40,847 bases of DNA, from contig JAUNIH010000010.1 in NCBI GenBank assembly GCA_030523555.1, positions 1-40,847 of the forward strand. The letters run 5' to 3'. The notes beneath the pieces were generated by a model. The model did no database searches. It was not told the origin of the DNA and was given only the letters and a program-made list of their open reading frames with translations. Every line of letters begins with the position of its first letter. Position 1 is the first letter of the stretch. Positions 1 to 7,226 of the stretch are shown piece after piece. The position numbers and the translations under genes were made by a program. Source of the stretch: Erysipelotrichaceae bacterium. GTDB lineage: Bacteria > Bacillota_I > Bacilli_A > Erysipelotrichales > Erysipelotrichaceae.

Positions 1-4
1 AGAC

Positions 5-32
5 AGTATCATCATAGTATGTAGATGATACT
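5..32 (+). repeat. Left-end subterminal hairpin of the IS
   Basis: AGTATCATC (5-13) and GATGATACT (24-32) are perfect inverted repeats around a 10-base loop. In IS200/IS605 elements, TnpA recognises such an imperfect-palindrome hairpin near each end as single-stranded DNA. Its position just upstream of tnpA fits the left end. Confidence 0.7.
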
Positions 33-55
33 ATGGCAAATATCTACAGAAGTGG

Positions 56-61
56 TATAAT
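56..61 (+). promoter_or_regulatory. Possible -10 element for tnpA
   Basis: A perfect TATAAT lies six bases before the tnpA ATG. No good -35 hexamer is visible 16-18 bases upstream. If it is used, the transcript would be almost leaderless, which fits the low expression usual for these transposases. Confidence 0.3.
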
Positions 62-67
62 AGATGT

Positions 68-469
68 ATGAAGAATATATATAGACATACAAAGACAACT
101 GTATCACTGATCAATTATCATTTTGTGTTCTGCCCACGATACCGTAGAAAGATATTCAATATTGAAGGACTGGAAAGAAGATTCAGAGAACTGACAGTAA
201 ATGAATGTAACAGATGCGGTATCGAAATACTTGATCTGGAATGTCATGCAGACCATGTACATATTTATGTAAGCACTTTACCCGATATATCTATCCCTCA
301 GATAATGAGAATCATCAAGGATGCCTCATCTTTTGTATTAAGAGAAGAATTTGTAGAGCTTGGTGCTATGCCGAGTCTATGGACCAGGAACTATCTTGTA
401 AGTACAGAAAATACTCTTAATCCAGAAACCATTGAATGGTATGTGAATACCCAGAAGACAAGACCGTAG
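68..469 (+). CDS. tnpA: IS200/IS605 family transposase TnpA (Y1 HUH)
   Basis: This 133-residue protein is the single-strand DNA transposase that cuts and rejoins the element ends. The HUH metal-binding motif is H63-V64-H65 within CHADHVHIYVS. The expected catalytic tyrosine is Y125 in TIEWYVNTQ, close to the position in IS608 TnpA. Length and motif order are normal for the family, whose members act as dimers. The stop codon lies 8 bases before the tnpB start, so the two genes are probably co-transcribed. No frameshift or missing active-site residue is seen. Confidence 0.93.
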   Translation: MKNIYRHTKTTVSLINYHFVFCPRYRRKIFNIEGLERRFRELTVNECNRCGIEILDLECHADHVHIYVSTLPDISIPQIMRIIKDASSFVLREEFVELGAMPSLWTRNYLVSTENTLNPETIEWYVNTQKTRP

Positions 470-477
470 GAGCATAT

Positions 478-1644
478 ATGCGAAAAGGTGTTAAATTCAG
501 GGCATATCCGAATAAGGAACAGATAAATCTGATAAATCAGACTTTCGGCTGCTGCAGACTGATCTACAATAAAGGTCTTGCGATGCGCAATGATGGATAT
601 ACTAAAGGTCAAAAGGTAAACTATAACGATACTTCTGCCATGCTTACAGAGCTAAAGAAAACTGAGGAATTTGCTTTCTTAAAGTTAGTAGACTCCATGG
701 CGTTACAGCAGTCTCTTCGTGATCTTGACAGAGGCTTTGTCAACTTCTTTGAGAAAAGAGCGTCACACCCTCAGTTCAAAAGTAAACACAGCAGTCATCA
801 GTCATACAGGACTCTTAATCAGGACAATAATATCCGTATTACAGGAAATCGTATTAAGCTGCCAAAACTCGGATATGTAAAAATCAAACAATCAATGAGA
901 GTTGGCAAAATCAATAATGTAACAATTGAAAGAACACCTACAGGCAAGTATTTTGTAGTCCTCAATGTTGATTTTGAACCTGAGTTAAGACCCAATAATG
1001 GCGGCTCTATCGGTATTGATGTAGGTATAAAAGAATTCTATACCGAGTCCAGAGGTAACGTAGTAGATAATCCTAAATATCTGGAAAAGTCTATGCGTAA
1101 ACTAAAGCGTGAACAGAGAAAGCTCTCCCGCATGATAGAATCACATATCATAGGCTATAAAAAGGGTAAAAAAGGTGGTCGTATTCCTGTATATGATAAA
1201 CCGCTTAATGAATGTACGAATGTACAGAAACAGCGAATGGTGGTTGCAAAGCTCCATGAGAAGATTTCTAATCAAAGGAATGACTTTTTACAGAAACAGT
1301 CAACTATGTTAGTGCGTGAAAACCAAACAATCTGCATAGAAGACTTAAATGTAAAGGGTATGGTTAAAAATCATAAGTTGGCACAACATATATCAAGTGT
1401 GTCCTGGTCAAAGTTTTTTGATATGCTGGAATATAAAGCACAATGGTATGGTAATGACATAATCAGAATACCTGCTATGTATCCAAGCTCTCAGATCTGC
1501 AGCTGTTGCGGTTATAAATATCCGCTGGTTAAGAATCTGTATATCAGGAAATGGACCTGTCCCAACTGCGGAATCCTTCATGACAGAAATATAAACGCAG
1601 GTATCAACATATTAAACAAGGGATTAGAACTGTTAACAGCCTGA
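478..1644 (+). CDS. tnpB: TnpB, RNA-guided nuclease of IS605 element
   Basis: I chose the ATG at 478 because a TAGGAG ribosome site (467-472) precedes it and the protein then begins MRKGVKFRAYPN, as TnpB proteins do. It has 388 residues. The RuvC-like active site is complete: D171 (SIGIDVGIKEF), E278 (ICIEDLNVKG) and D359 (LHDRNINAGI). A four-cysteine zinc finger (CSCC and CPNC) sits between the last two. Characterised TnpB proteins, such as that of ISDra2, cut DNA next to a short target-adjacent motif using a guide RNA transcribed from the element's right end, which helps keep the element in place. All key residues are present, so activity is plausible. It is an ancestor-type relative of Cas12. 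Confidence 0.93.
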   Translation: MRKGVKFRAYPNKEQINLINQTFGCCRLIYNKGLAMRNDGYTKGQKVNYNDTSAMLTELKKTEEFAFLKLVDSMALQQSLRDLDRGFVNFFEKRASHPQFKSKHSSHQSYRTLNQDNNIRITGNRIKLPKLGYVKIKQSMRVGKINNVTIERTPTGKYFVVLNVDFEPELRPNNGGSIGIDVGIKEFYTESRGNVVDNPKYLEKSMRKLKREQRKLSRMIESHIIGYKKGKKGGRIPVYDKPLNECTNVQKQRMVVAKLHEKISNQRNDFLQKQSTMLVRENQTICIEDLNVKGMVKNHKLAQHISSVSWSKFFDMLEYKAQWYGNDIIRIPAMYPSSQICSCCGYKYPLVKNLYIRKWTCPNCGILHDRNINAGINILNKGLELLTA

Positions 1645-1796
1645 TTCCCATAAAAGGTAAGGTAGGGCATACCTTAACCGAGTTGAAAGACTCTACGCTT
1701 GTGGACATCGTGTAAGACAAGCCGACAAGGTAACTTGTTAGGAATGCAGTGGTGGTAGAAGCAAGAATCCCGCTCTTTTAGGTGTGGGAGTGTCAA
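1645..1796 (+). ncRNA. Predicted TnpB guide RNA scaffold (omegaRNA/reRNA)
   Basis: The 152 bases after the tnpB stop form a run of perfect short hairpins: TAAGGTA/TACCTTA (1658-1676), GAGT/ACTC (1680-1693), GCTTGT/ACAAGC (1697-1722), ACAAG/CTTGT (1725-1738) and TCCC/GGGA (1768-1789). It ends at TCAA, the likely element tip. In known IS605 systems the RNA starts inside the tnpB 3' end and its last ~16-20 bases are copied from flanking DNA, here from 1797 onward. The 5' boundary is uncertain and could be upstream of 1645. This is inference from position and structure, not from a covariance model. Confidence 0.7.
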
Positions 1797-2557
1797 AGTC
1801 TATTGTCTATCTGATGAAGAAGAATTGTTGAAACGCATTCAACGATCATCATCAAGACTACCGCAATGAGCGCATACGCAAATACCGGTACCATATTTGT
1901 GGGATCTATGGCTCTGCTCGATGATATAAGATTACCTAAACCCTTATTGGTTGAACCGGTCAGGACTTCCGCCATAATCTCGGTCTTAAACGCCAGAGAA
2001 AATGTTGAAAATAAAGGTTTAACAAAATACCTGAATGATAAAGGAAGTCTGACTGATATATTCTCTTTAATGATATCTGCCCCATCAAGTCTGGAAGCTT
2101 CTATCAGTTTTTCATCGACATTTTTTATAGCTACAGCTATCGCATCATAGATAATCGGAAAACTGATAAGTACTACAAGACATAAAGGTGCCATTTTAAA
2201 ACCCGCCAGCACTATAAAAAGATAGACAAGACTCGCTGTCGGTACACTTCTTAAAAAGGTCATTAAAGGTTTTAATAGATCATAGACAAATTCACTGTTC
2301 CCGGATATTATTCCAAGGACAAAACCGATAATTAAGGCTATACCATAGCCCATCAGAAGTTTAATAAATGATGCCCCGATACACTCTAATGTATACGGTT
2401 TACCTAACTGATAGATGGCGTTTATTAAAGTATCAAAAGGACCAGGCAGCAGCATAACCCTTTCATCAATAATTAGCGATATGAGCTGCCATAGTCCTAT
2501 GAATAATATGATTCCTAAAAGATAGTTAATTTTTTTACTGGTTGTACATTGTTTCAT
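1793..2557 (-). CDS. ABC transporter permease, NitT/TauT (SsuC/TauC) type
   Basis: This hydrophobic protein of about 254 residues has around six membrane segments and the binding-protein-dependent permease loop (EASRLDGAD...IRLPLS-like region). It forms the membrane channel for the substrate delivered by the lipoprotein encoded just upstream. I prefer the ATG at 2557 (MKQCTTSKK), which overlaps the upstream gene by 23 bases; a longer form to 2602 would overlap by 68 bases. The stop codon at 1793-1795 lies inside the TCAA that ends the IS, so the last residues may be altered or cut short. Substrate could be a sulfonate, nitrate, thiamine precursor or similar. The ATPase subunit is not in the window. 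Confidence 0.8.
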   Translation of the reverse strand: MKQCTTSKKINYLLGIILFIGLWQLISLIIDERVMLLPGPFDTLINAIYQLGKPYTLECIGASFIKLLMGYGIALIIGFVLGIISGNSEFVYDLLKPLMTFLRSVPTASLVYLFIVLAGFKMAPLCLVVLISFPIIYDAIAVAIKNVDEKLIEASRLDGADIIKENISVRLPLSFRYFVKPLFSTFSLAFKTEIMAEVLTGSTNKGLGNLISSSRAIDPTNMVPVFAYALIAVVLMMIVECVSTILLHQIDNRL

Positions 2558-3518
2558 CAGTCTTTTCAATATTGAAGAGTTGTAACATCGCATCAATTTC
2601 ATCCTTGATGGTGATAGCCTTCTTAAAACCTAAACCTGCGGCATTATTGCCTAAACCGTTTTCCATCTTTAAGACATTGATCATCACATCAGGATTGAAA
2701 CCATACTGGGTAACTGCTTCATCCCCTTTATATACACCTAAAGATTCAGAAATGATCGTTGGATCTTCAATACCCGCGTTGATAATAATTTCTCTTTCAA
2801 GTAAGAAGATTTTGATCTCATCTTCTGTAACGGTATTCTTGACAAAGAGTGCTGCCTGAACAAATTCATAACCAGAACGCTCATAATATTCCTTCTGCAC
2901 ATCCAGATAGATATCCGCTTCCATACCGTTTTCTTTAGCTTTGTTTAAAGATGCGAACATCGCAGGCTGAGCTAAAAAGACATAATCAACCTCATCTCCG
3001 GCAGAGTTTTTACCACTGGCTAAAGCGGCAGCAGCTTCACTGGCAGAATTTTCATAGAATAGTTCTTCATCAAATTCATCATTATACAAGTAGTGCCACA
3101 CTTTACTTGGAATGGCATTTTCATTGCCAAACAGTACGATCTTATCACCCTTGGAGATAACACCGTCATCATCCTTACCGGTAGATGCGATATAAAGATT
3201 ACCGAATGTCACAATCGCTCCAATCTTATAATCAGCACCGTTTCTTATAGCCTGTACGCCGCTTGTAAGATCACATACGAGAATGTCAGGTGATTCTTCC
3301 CCTGTCCAAAGTGCAGGTATCGCGTTGGCTGCCACACGGCTGTAGTTTTCATTTTCTATCTGATCATAGAACGCCAGAACAGGTGCACCTAAAGGTGTAA
3401 CGATCGTAAGATGGCTGATGTCAGGTTCAGAGTCTATAGCTGCAGGTGTAGAATCAGCACTGTTGCTGCATCCACTCAGCATCATCAGAACCATTAATAA
3501 AACCAGTAATTTTTTCAT
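2535..3518 (-). CDS. ABC transporter substrate-binding lipoprotein, NitT/TauT-like
   Basis: The 327-residue protein begins with a signal peptide ending in the lipobox LSGC, so it should be anchored outside the membrane by a lipidated cysteine at position 17. The mature part resembles NMT1/SsuA-like periplasmic binding proteins (HLTIVTPLGAPVLAFYDQ near the start, then a LYIASTGK strand). It should capture a small organic ligand and pass it to the permease gene downstream, which overlaps it. A GAGG ribosome site lies about 10 bases before the ATG. It is transcribed divergently from the Crp/Fnr gene with 69 bases between, so the two may share control. The exact ligand cannot be read from sequence. 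Confidence 0.8.
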   Translation of the reverse strand: MKKLLVLLMVLMMLSGCSNSADSTPAAIDSEPDISHLTIVTPLGAPVLAFYDQIENENYSRVAANAIPALWTGEESPDILVCDLTSGVQAIRNGADYKIGAIVTFGNLYIASTGKDDDGVISKGDKIVLFGNENAIPSKVWHYLYNDEFDEELFYENSASEAAAALASGKNSAGDEVDYVFLAQPAMFASLNKAKENGMEADIYLDVQKEYYERSGYEFVQAALFVKNTVTEDEIKIFLLEREIIINAGIEDPTIISESLGVYKGDEAVTQYGFNPDVMINVLKMENGLGNNAAGLGFKKAITIKDEIDAMLQLFNIEKTDETMYNQ

Positions 3519-3548
3519 ATTTAAAATACCTCGATATTCAAAATTATA

Positions 3549-3554
3549 TATAAT
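3549..3554 (+). promoter_or_regulatory. Possible -10 box for the Crp/Fnr gene
   Basis: TATAAT on the plus strand in an AT-rich stretch (3541-3560). The -35 region (about 3526-3531) matches consensus poorly, as is common at activator-dependent promoters. Because the stretch is nearly symmetric it could also serve the divergent lipoprotein gene. Confidence 0.35.
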
Positions 3555-3569
3555 TAATTAAGAAAGGAA

Positions 3570-3585
3570 TGTGATTACAGTCACA
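3570..3585. promoter_or_regulatory. Crp/Fnr-type operator TGTGA-N6-TCACA
   Basis: TGTGA-TTACAG-TCACA is a perfect inverted repeat matching the classical Crp-family recognition pattern. It lies between a GAAAGGA motif (3562-3568) and the ATG at 3588, downstream of the putative -10. That position favours autorepression of the regulator, or blocking of ribosome access. The same TGTGA-N6-TCACA pattern occurs before adhE (26777-26792). Confidence 0.65.
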
Positions 3586-3587
3586 CT

Positions 3588-4169
3588 ATGATTACTGATT
3601 TATTAAACAGAAAACAGAAAGAAAAACTCATCCTGAGACATTTCAAAGAAAAAGATGTCCTTTTTCATGAAGATGAAGAATGTCATTATCTTTCGATAAT
3701 CATCAAAGGAAAGATTATCATATCTTCATATCTTCCAGATGGAAAAGAGCTTATCTACAACAATCTGAGTGATGGAGAAATGTTTGGAAACAATCTTCTT
3801 TTTTCTGATGATACCCGTTATAAGGGAGATATCATTGCGGAAAGTGATGGAGAAATATATCTTATTGAAAAGGATAATCTTCTGAGTATCCTTACTGAGA
3901 ATAAAGAGTTCCTTAAAGAATATCTCAGGTTTCAGTCGGAGTTTGCGAAATCGCTTAATTCAAGAATAAAACTTCTCTCATTTGATAATGCGAAAGAAAG
4001 GTTTCTTTTCTATATGTATTCCAAAGATGGAAAGATAGAATATGACAGCGTCAGTTCTCTTGCGAAGACTCTTTTTATGGAAAGAGAAACTCTTTCAAGA
4101 CTCTTAGGAAGACTTGAAAAAGAAAAGATAATTTATAGAGATACTCATACCATCACAATGTATAATTAA
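3588..4169 (+). CDS. Crp/Fnr family transcription regulator
   Basis: The 193-residue protein has an N-terminal cyclic-nucleotide-binding-like beta-barrel (about 15-115), a dimer helix and a C-terminal winged helix (about 140-193). The recognition helix MERETLSRLLGRLEKEK closely resembles that of Fnr (RETxSRLLGR). There is no N-terminal cysteine cluster, so it is not an oxygen-sensing iron-sulfur Fnr, and the cNMP pocket residues are not clearly conserved. The effector is therefore unknown. The spacing from the nearest purine-rich site (AAGGA, 3564-3568) to ATG is long (about 19 bases) because the palindrome lies between, and no better in-frame start exists. It leads a probable three-gene operon with the aldolase and oxidoreductase. 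Confidence 0.85.
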   Translation: MITDLLNRKQKEKLILRHFKEKDVLFHEDEECHYLSIIIKGKIIISSYLPDGKELIYNNLSDGEMFGNNLLFSDDTRYKGDIIAESDGEIYLIEKDNLLSILTENKEFLKEYLRFQSEFAKSLNSRIKLLSFDNAKERFLFYMYSKDGKIEYDSVSSLAKTLFMERETLSRLLGRLEKEKIIYRDTHTITMYN

Positions 4170-4197
4170 AAGATAAGGTAAGAAGGAGAAAAAGGTC

Positions 4198-5226
4198 ATG
4201 TTTTCATTTGAAAATGATTACTCTGAAGGCGCATGTGAAAGTGTCTTAAAGGCGCTTGTTGCGGTAAATAATGAACAGAATACAGGCTACGGTCTGGATA
4301 AATATTCTATTAAGGCTGGCGAAATGATTAAGAATCTTGTCGGTAATGAAAATGCCGCTGTTCACTTTATCACCGGTGGCACACCATGTAATGTAACAGT
4401 TATAAGTCTTCTTAAATCATATGAAGCAGTAATATGTGTAAAAAGCGGGCATATCAATGTCCATGAAACTGGAGGTCCAGAAGCTACAGGACATAAGATT
4501 ATTGCGGTAGAAGGTAAGGATGGAAAGATTCTTCCTGAAGAAATAGAAGAAATCGTCCTGACTCATCCTGATGAACATACAGTCAAACCAAAGATGGTCT
4601 TCATCTCTGATTCAACAGAAGTAGGTACTATCTATACCAAAGCCGAACTTGAGGCTATCTCTGAAGTATGTAAGAAATACAATCTGTATCTTTATCTTGA
4701 TGGTGCAAGACTTGGTGCAGCCTTAATGGCAAGCGGTAATGATCTGACCTTAAAAGATATAGCCGCTTTAACTGATATCTTCTATATCGGTGGAACAAAG
4801 AACGGTTTACTTTTATCTGAAGCCGTAGTCATCCTGAATGATGATCTTAAGGAAAACTTCCGCTATTCCATCAAACAGCACTGTTCAATGCTGGCAAAGG
4901 GATGGATTTCCGGTGTACAGTTCCTTGCCGTATTTAAAGACAATATATATTTCAAAAATGCCAAGAATGCCGATGTCATGGCTCAGGCACTTGCCAATGT
5001 CTTTAGACATTTTGATATTCCACTCTATATTGATTCCCCTACAAACCAGATTTTCCCTATTCTTGAAAACAGTGTTTTAGAAAAGATTCAGGAAAAATAT
5101 GTCGTATCTGTATGGGGCAAATATGATGAAACCCATACTATTACCAGATTCTGCTGCTCATGGGCAACAAAGAAAGAAAATATCGAAGATTTCTATCGTG
5201 ATTTAAGAACGATAACGAGAGGATAA
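4198..5226 (+). CDS. Threonine aldolase / beta-eliminating lyase family PLP enzyme
   Basis: This 342-residue fold-type I PLP enzyme carries the low-specificity L-threonine aldolase pattern: ETGGPEATGHKII early, DGARLGAAL (the Asp pairs with the PLP pyridine nitrogen) and DIFYIGGTKNG with the Schiff-base lysine. Family members split threonine or allo-threonine into glycine and acetaldehyde; some cleave other beta-hydroxy amino acids. A GAAGGAGAAAAAGG ribosome site precedes the ATG. It follows the regulator gene by 28 bases and precedes the oxidoreductase by 4 bases, so the three are likely one operon. Acetaldehyde made here could feed AdhE, but that is speculation. Confidence 0.82.
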   Translation: MFSFENDYSEGACESVLKALVAVNNEQNTGYGLDKYSIKAGEMIKNLVGNENAAVHFITGGTPCNVTVISLLKSYEAVICVKSGHINVHETGGPEATGHKIIAVEGKDGKILPEEIEEIVLTHPDEHTVKPKMVFISDSTEVGTIYTKAELEAISEVCKKYNLYLYLDGARLGAALMASGNDLTLKDIAALTDIFYIGGTKNGLLLSEAVVILNDDLKENFRYSIKQHCSMLAKGWISGVQFLAVFKDNIYFKNAKNADVMAQALANVFRHFDIPLYIDSPTNQIFPILENSVLEKIQEKYVVSVWGKYDETHTITRFCCSWATKKENIEDFYRDLRTITRG

Positions 5227-5230
5227 GAAG

Positions 5231-6220
5231 ATGAAATTAGGTATTGTCGGTGCGGGACTTATCGTAAGCACCCTCTTACAGTTTATTCATGAAACCGATG
5301 TGGAACTGATTGCGATATGTGCTACACCAAATGAAAAAGAAAAACTGGAAGAGATGCAGAAGGAACACGGATTTAAGTATATCTATACCGATTATGATGA
5401 ATTTCTGAAAAATGATGAAACAGAAATCGTCTATATGGGTGTAAATAACTTCTTACACTACACTTTCGGTAAAAAAGCTCTTGAAGCAGGCAAGCACATC
5501 ATCATGGAAAAACCTTATACCTCCAATTATGAACAGGCCAAAAAGCTTGTTGATATGGCTAAAGAAAAACATCTGATGATCTTTGAAGCTATCTCTACAA
5601 TCTATAATCCGAACTTTGTAAAAATACAGGAACTGCTTCCGACAATCGGAGATGTAAAGATAGTCTCTTTAAACTATACCCAGTATTCTACAAGATACGA
5701 TGCGTTTAAAAGAGGTGAAATACTTCCTGCTTTCGACTATAAGAAATCCGGTGGCGCCTTAATGGATCTCAACGTCTATAATGTTCACTTTATTACCGAA
5801 CTCTATGGCGCCCCAAACAAAGTCGAATACATTGCCAATATGGAACACAATATCGATACTTCCGGTATCCTTACTCTTTCATATGATAATTTTCAGGTGA
5901 CATCTATTGCCGCCAAAGACTGCGGTTCTCCGCTTCTTAACTGCATACAGGGTAATGAAGGATGTATCTATACATCTTCCCCATTATTCACCCTGACGCA
6001 CTTTGAACATCAGCTGAATAAGAAAGAACCTGTACACTATGATTTCACCGGTACAAGTCATCGTATGAAACATGAATTCCTGAAATTCATTGAAGTATTC
6101 AATAATAAAGACTATAAGGCAAATGATCATATGATGGAACATTCACTCATCGTTATGGATGTCTTAACCAAGGCGAGAGAATGTATCGGACTTGTCTTCC
6201 CGGATGATGAAAATATCTAA
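5231..6220 (+). CDS. Gfo/Idh/MocA family NAD(P)-dependent oxidoreductase
   Basis: The 329-residue protein starts with the dinucleotide-binding motif GIVGAGLI (residues 4-11) and has the family's EKPYTSN motif, in which the lysine is catalytic. The C-terminal half is the GFO_IDH_MocA substrate domain, a beta-sheet platform that also drives oligomerisation. The family oxidises or reduces sugars, inositols and related polyols; the substrate is not predictable here. Start chosen at the ATG after GAGGATAAGAAG, 4 bases after the aldolase stop. It ends at a strong bidirectional hairpin (6223-6245). Confidence 0.85.
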   Translation: MKLGIVGAGLIVSTLLQFIHETDVELIAICATPNEKEKLEEMQKEHGFKYIYTDYDEFLKNDETEIVYMGVNNFLHYTFGKKALEAGKHIIMEKPYTSNYEQAKKLVDMAKEKHLMIFEAISTIYNPNFVKIQELLPTIGDVKIVSLNYTQYSTRYDAFKRGEILPAFDYKKSGGALMDLNVYNVHFITELYGAPNKVEYIANMEHNIDTSGILTLSYDNFQVTSIAAKDCGSPLLNCIQGNEGCIYTSSPLFTLTHFEHQLNKKEPVHYDFTGTSHRMKHEFLKFIEVFNNKDYKANDHMMEHSLIVMDVLTKARECIGLVFPDDENI

Positions 6221-6222
6221 AA

Positions 6223-6245
6223 AAAAGAGTTCTTAGAACTCTTTT
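6223..6245. terminator. Bidirectional rho-independent terminator
   Basis: AAAAGAGTTC (6223-6232), loop TTA, and GAACTCTTTT (6236-6245) form a 10-bp perfect stem. Read on the minus strand the hairpin runs into a continuous T tract (eight Ts), a strong terminator for the S66 peptidase gene. On the plus strand it directly follows the oxidoreductase stop. Confidence 0.85.
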
Positions 6246-7224
6246 ACTTTAACTCAAATCTGATACTTCCCTTACCATCCTTACAGGTGACATCGATAAT
6301 GGCACCGTTGATCATTGTCATACCGGGAATGGTATGACCGATATCCATTTCCATGATATAAGGTATTTTACCCAGAACCTTATTTACTGCCTGTTCATAA
6401 TTCATCGATTCATCTTCGACATGCGGGAAAGCCATTCTGCCGAATAGTACCCCTTTGCAGTATTTAAAGTATCCCGCCATCTTCATCTGCAGCAGTGTCA
6501 GATAAAACTGATATGAATTATAGGAGAAGACATCAAAGTACCAGATGATACCATCATCCTTATATCTTTCAACATATTCTTTTACCTTATCCATATCCGT
6601 TGACATCAGTTTATCAATTGATTCCAGGCATCCTCCGATACATCTTCCCTTAAGGTGAAGATCTTTTTTTGAAATCCATTTTACATCATGGGTTTTCTCT
6701 GTCTGTCCGGAGAAATGTTCTTCACATGTAATATATTTTTTATATGATTTCTGTTTTATAAGATTACCTTTTATATATTCAAGACATACTTTCTGATCAT
6801 CAGGTGTATTCTTAATAAAACTTCCGGCATTGAAACCGTACATTGTCGCCATATCACAGTTGATGGTTGTCGTAAAAAGAAGATTTGTCGGATCAGACAT
6901 CCCGCACATCAGTTTGGGATTTTCTCTGATCTTTTCAAAGTCGACATAAGGCATCATCTCCAGCATATAATCGCCACCTACCGCAAAAAAGATCATTTTA
7001 ACTTTTTCATCAGTCAGCAGTTCTTCAAACTCTTTAGCCCTTTTCTTACCTGTCGTACTTCTTGAAGAATCGACTCTTACTGAAGCTGTCTCTAAAATGC
7101 GATAGCCATTATCTTTAATTACTTCTATCGCTTCTTTATAATCATCAAGTTTTCTTCCTACACCGGCACTAGGTGCACAGATACCTATAATATCATTCTC
7201 TTTTAAAAATTCAGGATATATCAT
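6244..7224 (-). CDS. S66 family LD-carboxypeptidase (LdcA/MccF-like)
   Basis: The 326-residue protein has the S66 serine peptidase signatures: nucleophile S110 in CGMSDPTNLL, a glutamate in GGCLES and a histidine in DIGHTIPG. S66 enzymes either remove the terminal D-Ala from murein tetrapeptides (LdcA) or cleave peptide-nucleotide antibiotics such as microcin C (MccF). There is no signal peptide, so it acts in the cytosol. The ATG at 7224 follows AGGTGG by 8 bases and starts 2 bases after the upstream stop; a GTG at 7236 is possible but has no ribosome site. The neighbouring amino-acid transporter fits murein-peptide recycling, though the substrate is unproven. Confidence 0.85.
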   Translation of the reverse strand: MIYPEFLKENDIIGICAPSAGVGRKLDDYKEAIEVIKDNGYRILETASVRVDSSRSTTGKKRAKEFEELLTDEKVKMIFFAVGGDYMLEMMPYVDFEKIRENPKLMCGMSDPTNLLFTTTINCDMATMYGFNAGSFIKNTPDDQKVCLEYIKGNLIKQKSYKKYITCEEHFSGQTEKTHDVKWISKKDLHLKGRCIGGCLESIDKLMSTDMDKVKEYVERYKDDGIIWYFDVFSYNSYQFYLTLLQMKMAGYFKYCKGVLFGRMAFPHVEDESMNYEQAVNKVLGKIPYIMEMDIGHTIPGMTMINGAIIDVTCKDGKGSIRFELK

Positions 7225-7226
7225 AT

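Larger units (their letters stand above)
1..1796 (+). mobile_element. IS200/IS605-family insertion sequence (IS608-like), left tip outside window
   Basis: The element contains a Y1 transposase gene (68-469), a tnpB gene (478-1644) and a structured right end. A subterminal hairpin is present on the left (5-32) and another on the right (1768-1789). On the right, the tetranucleotide GAAT (1765-1768) precedes the hairpin and TCAA (1793-1796) follows it. IS608 uses the same guide/cleavage pair at its right end, so I place the right tip at 1796. The left tip should lie a few bases upstream of the window. Such elements move as single-stranded circles and leave no target duplication or terminal inverted repeats. 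Both proteins look intact, so the element may be active. Confidence 0.85.

Noticed and set aside
391-612. Open frame on the minus strand across the tnpA/tnpB junction
   Set aside because: It overlaps two well-supported IS genes in antisense and has no ribosome site or recognisable domain.
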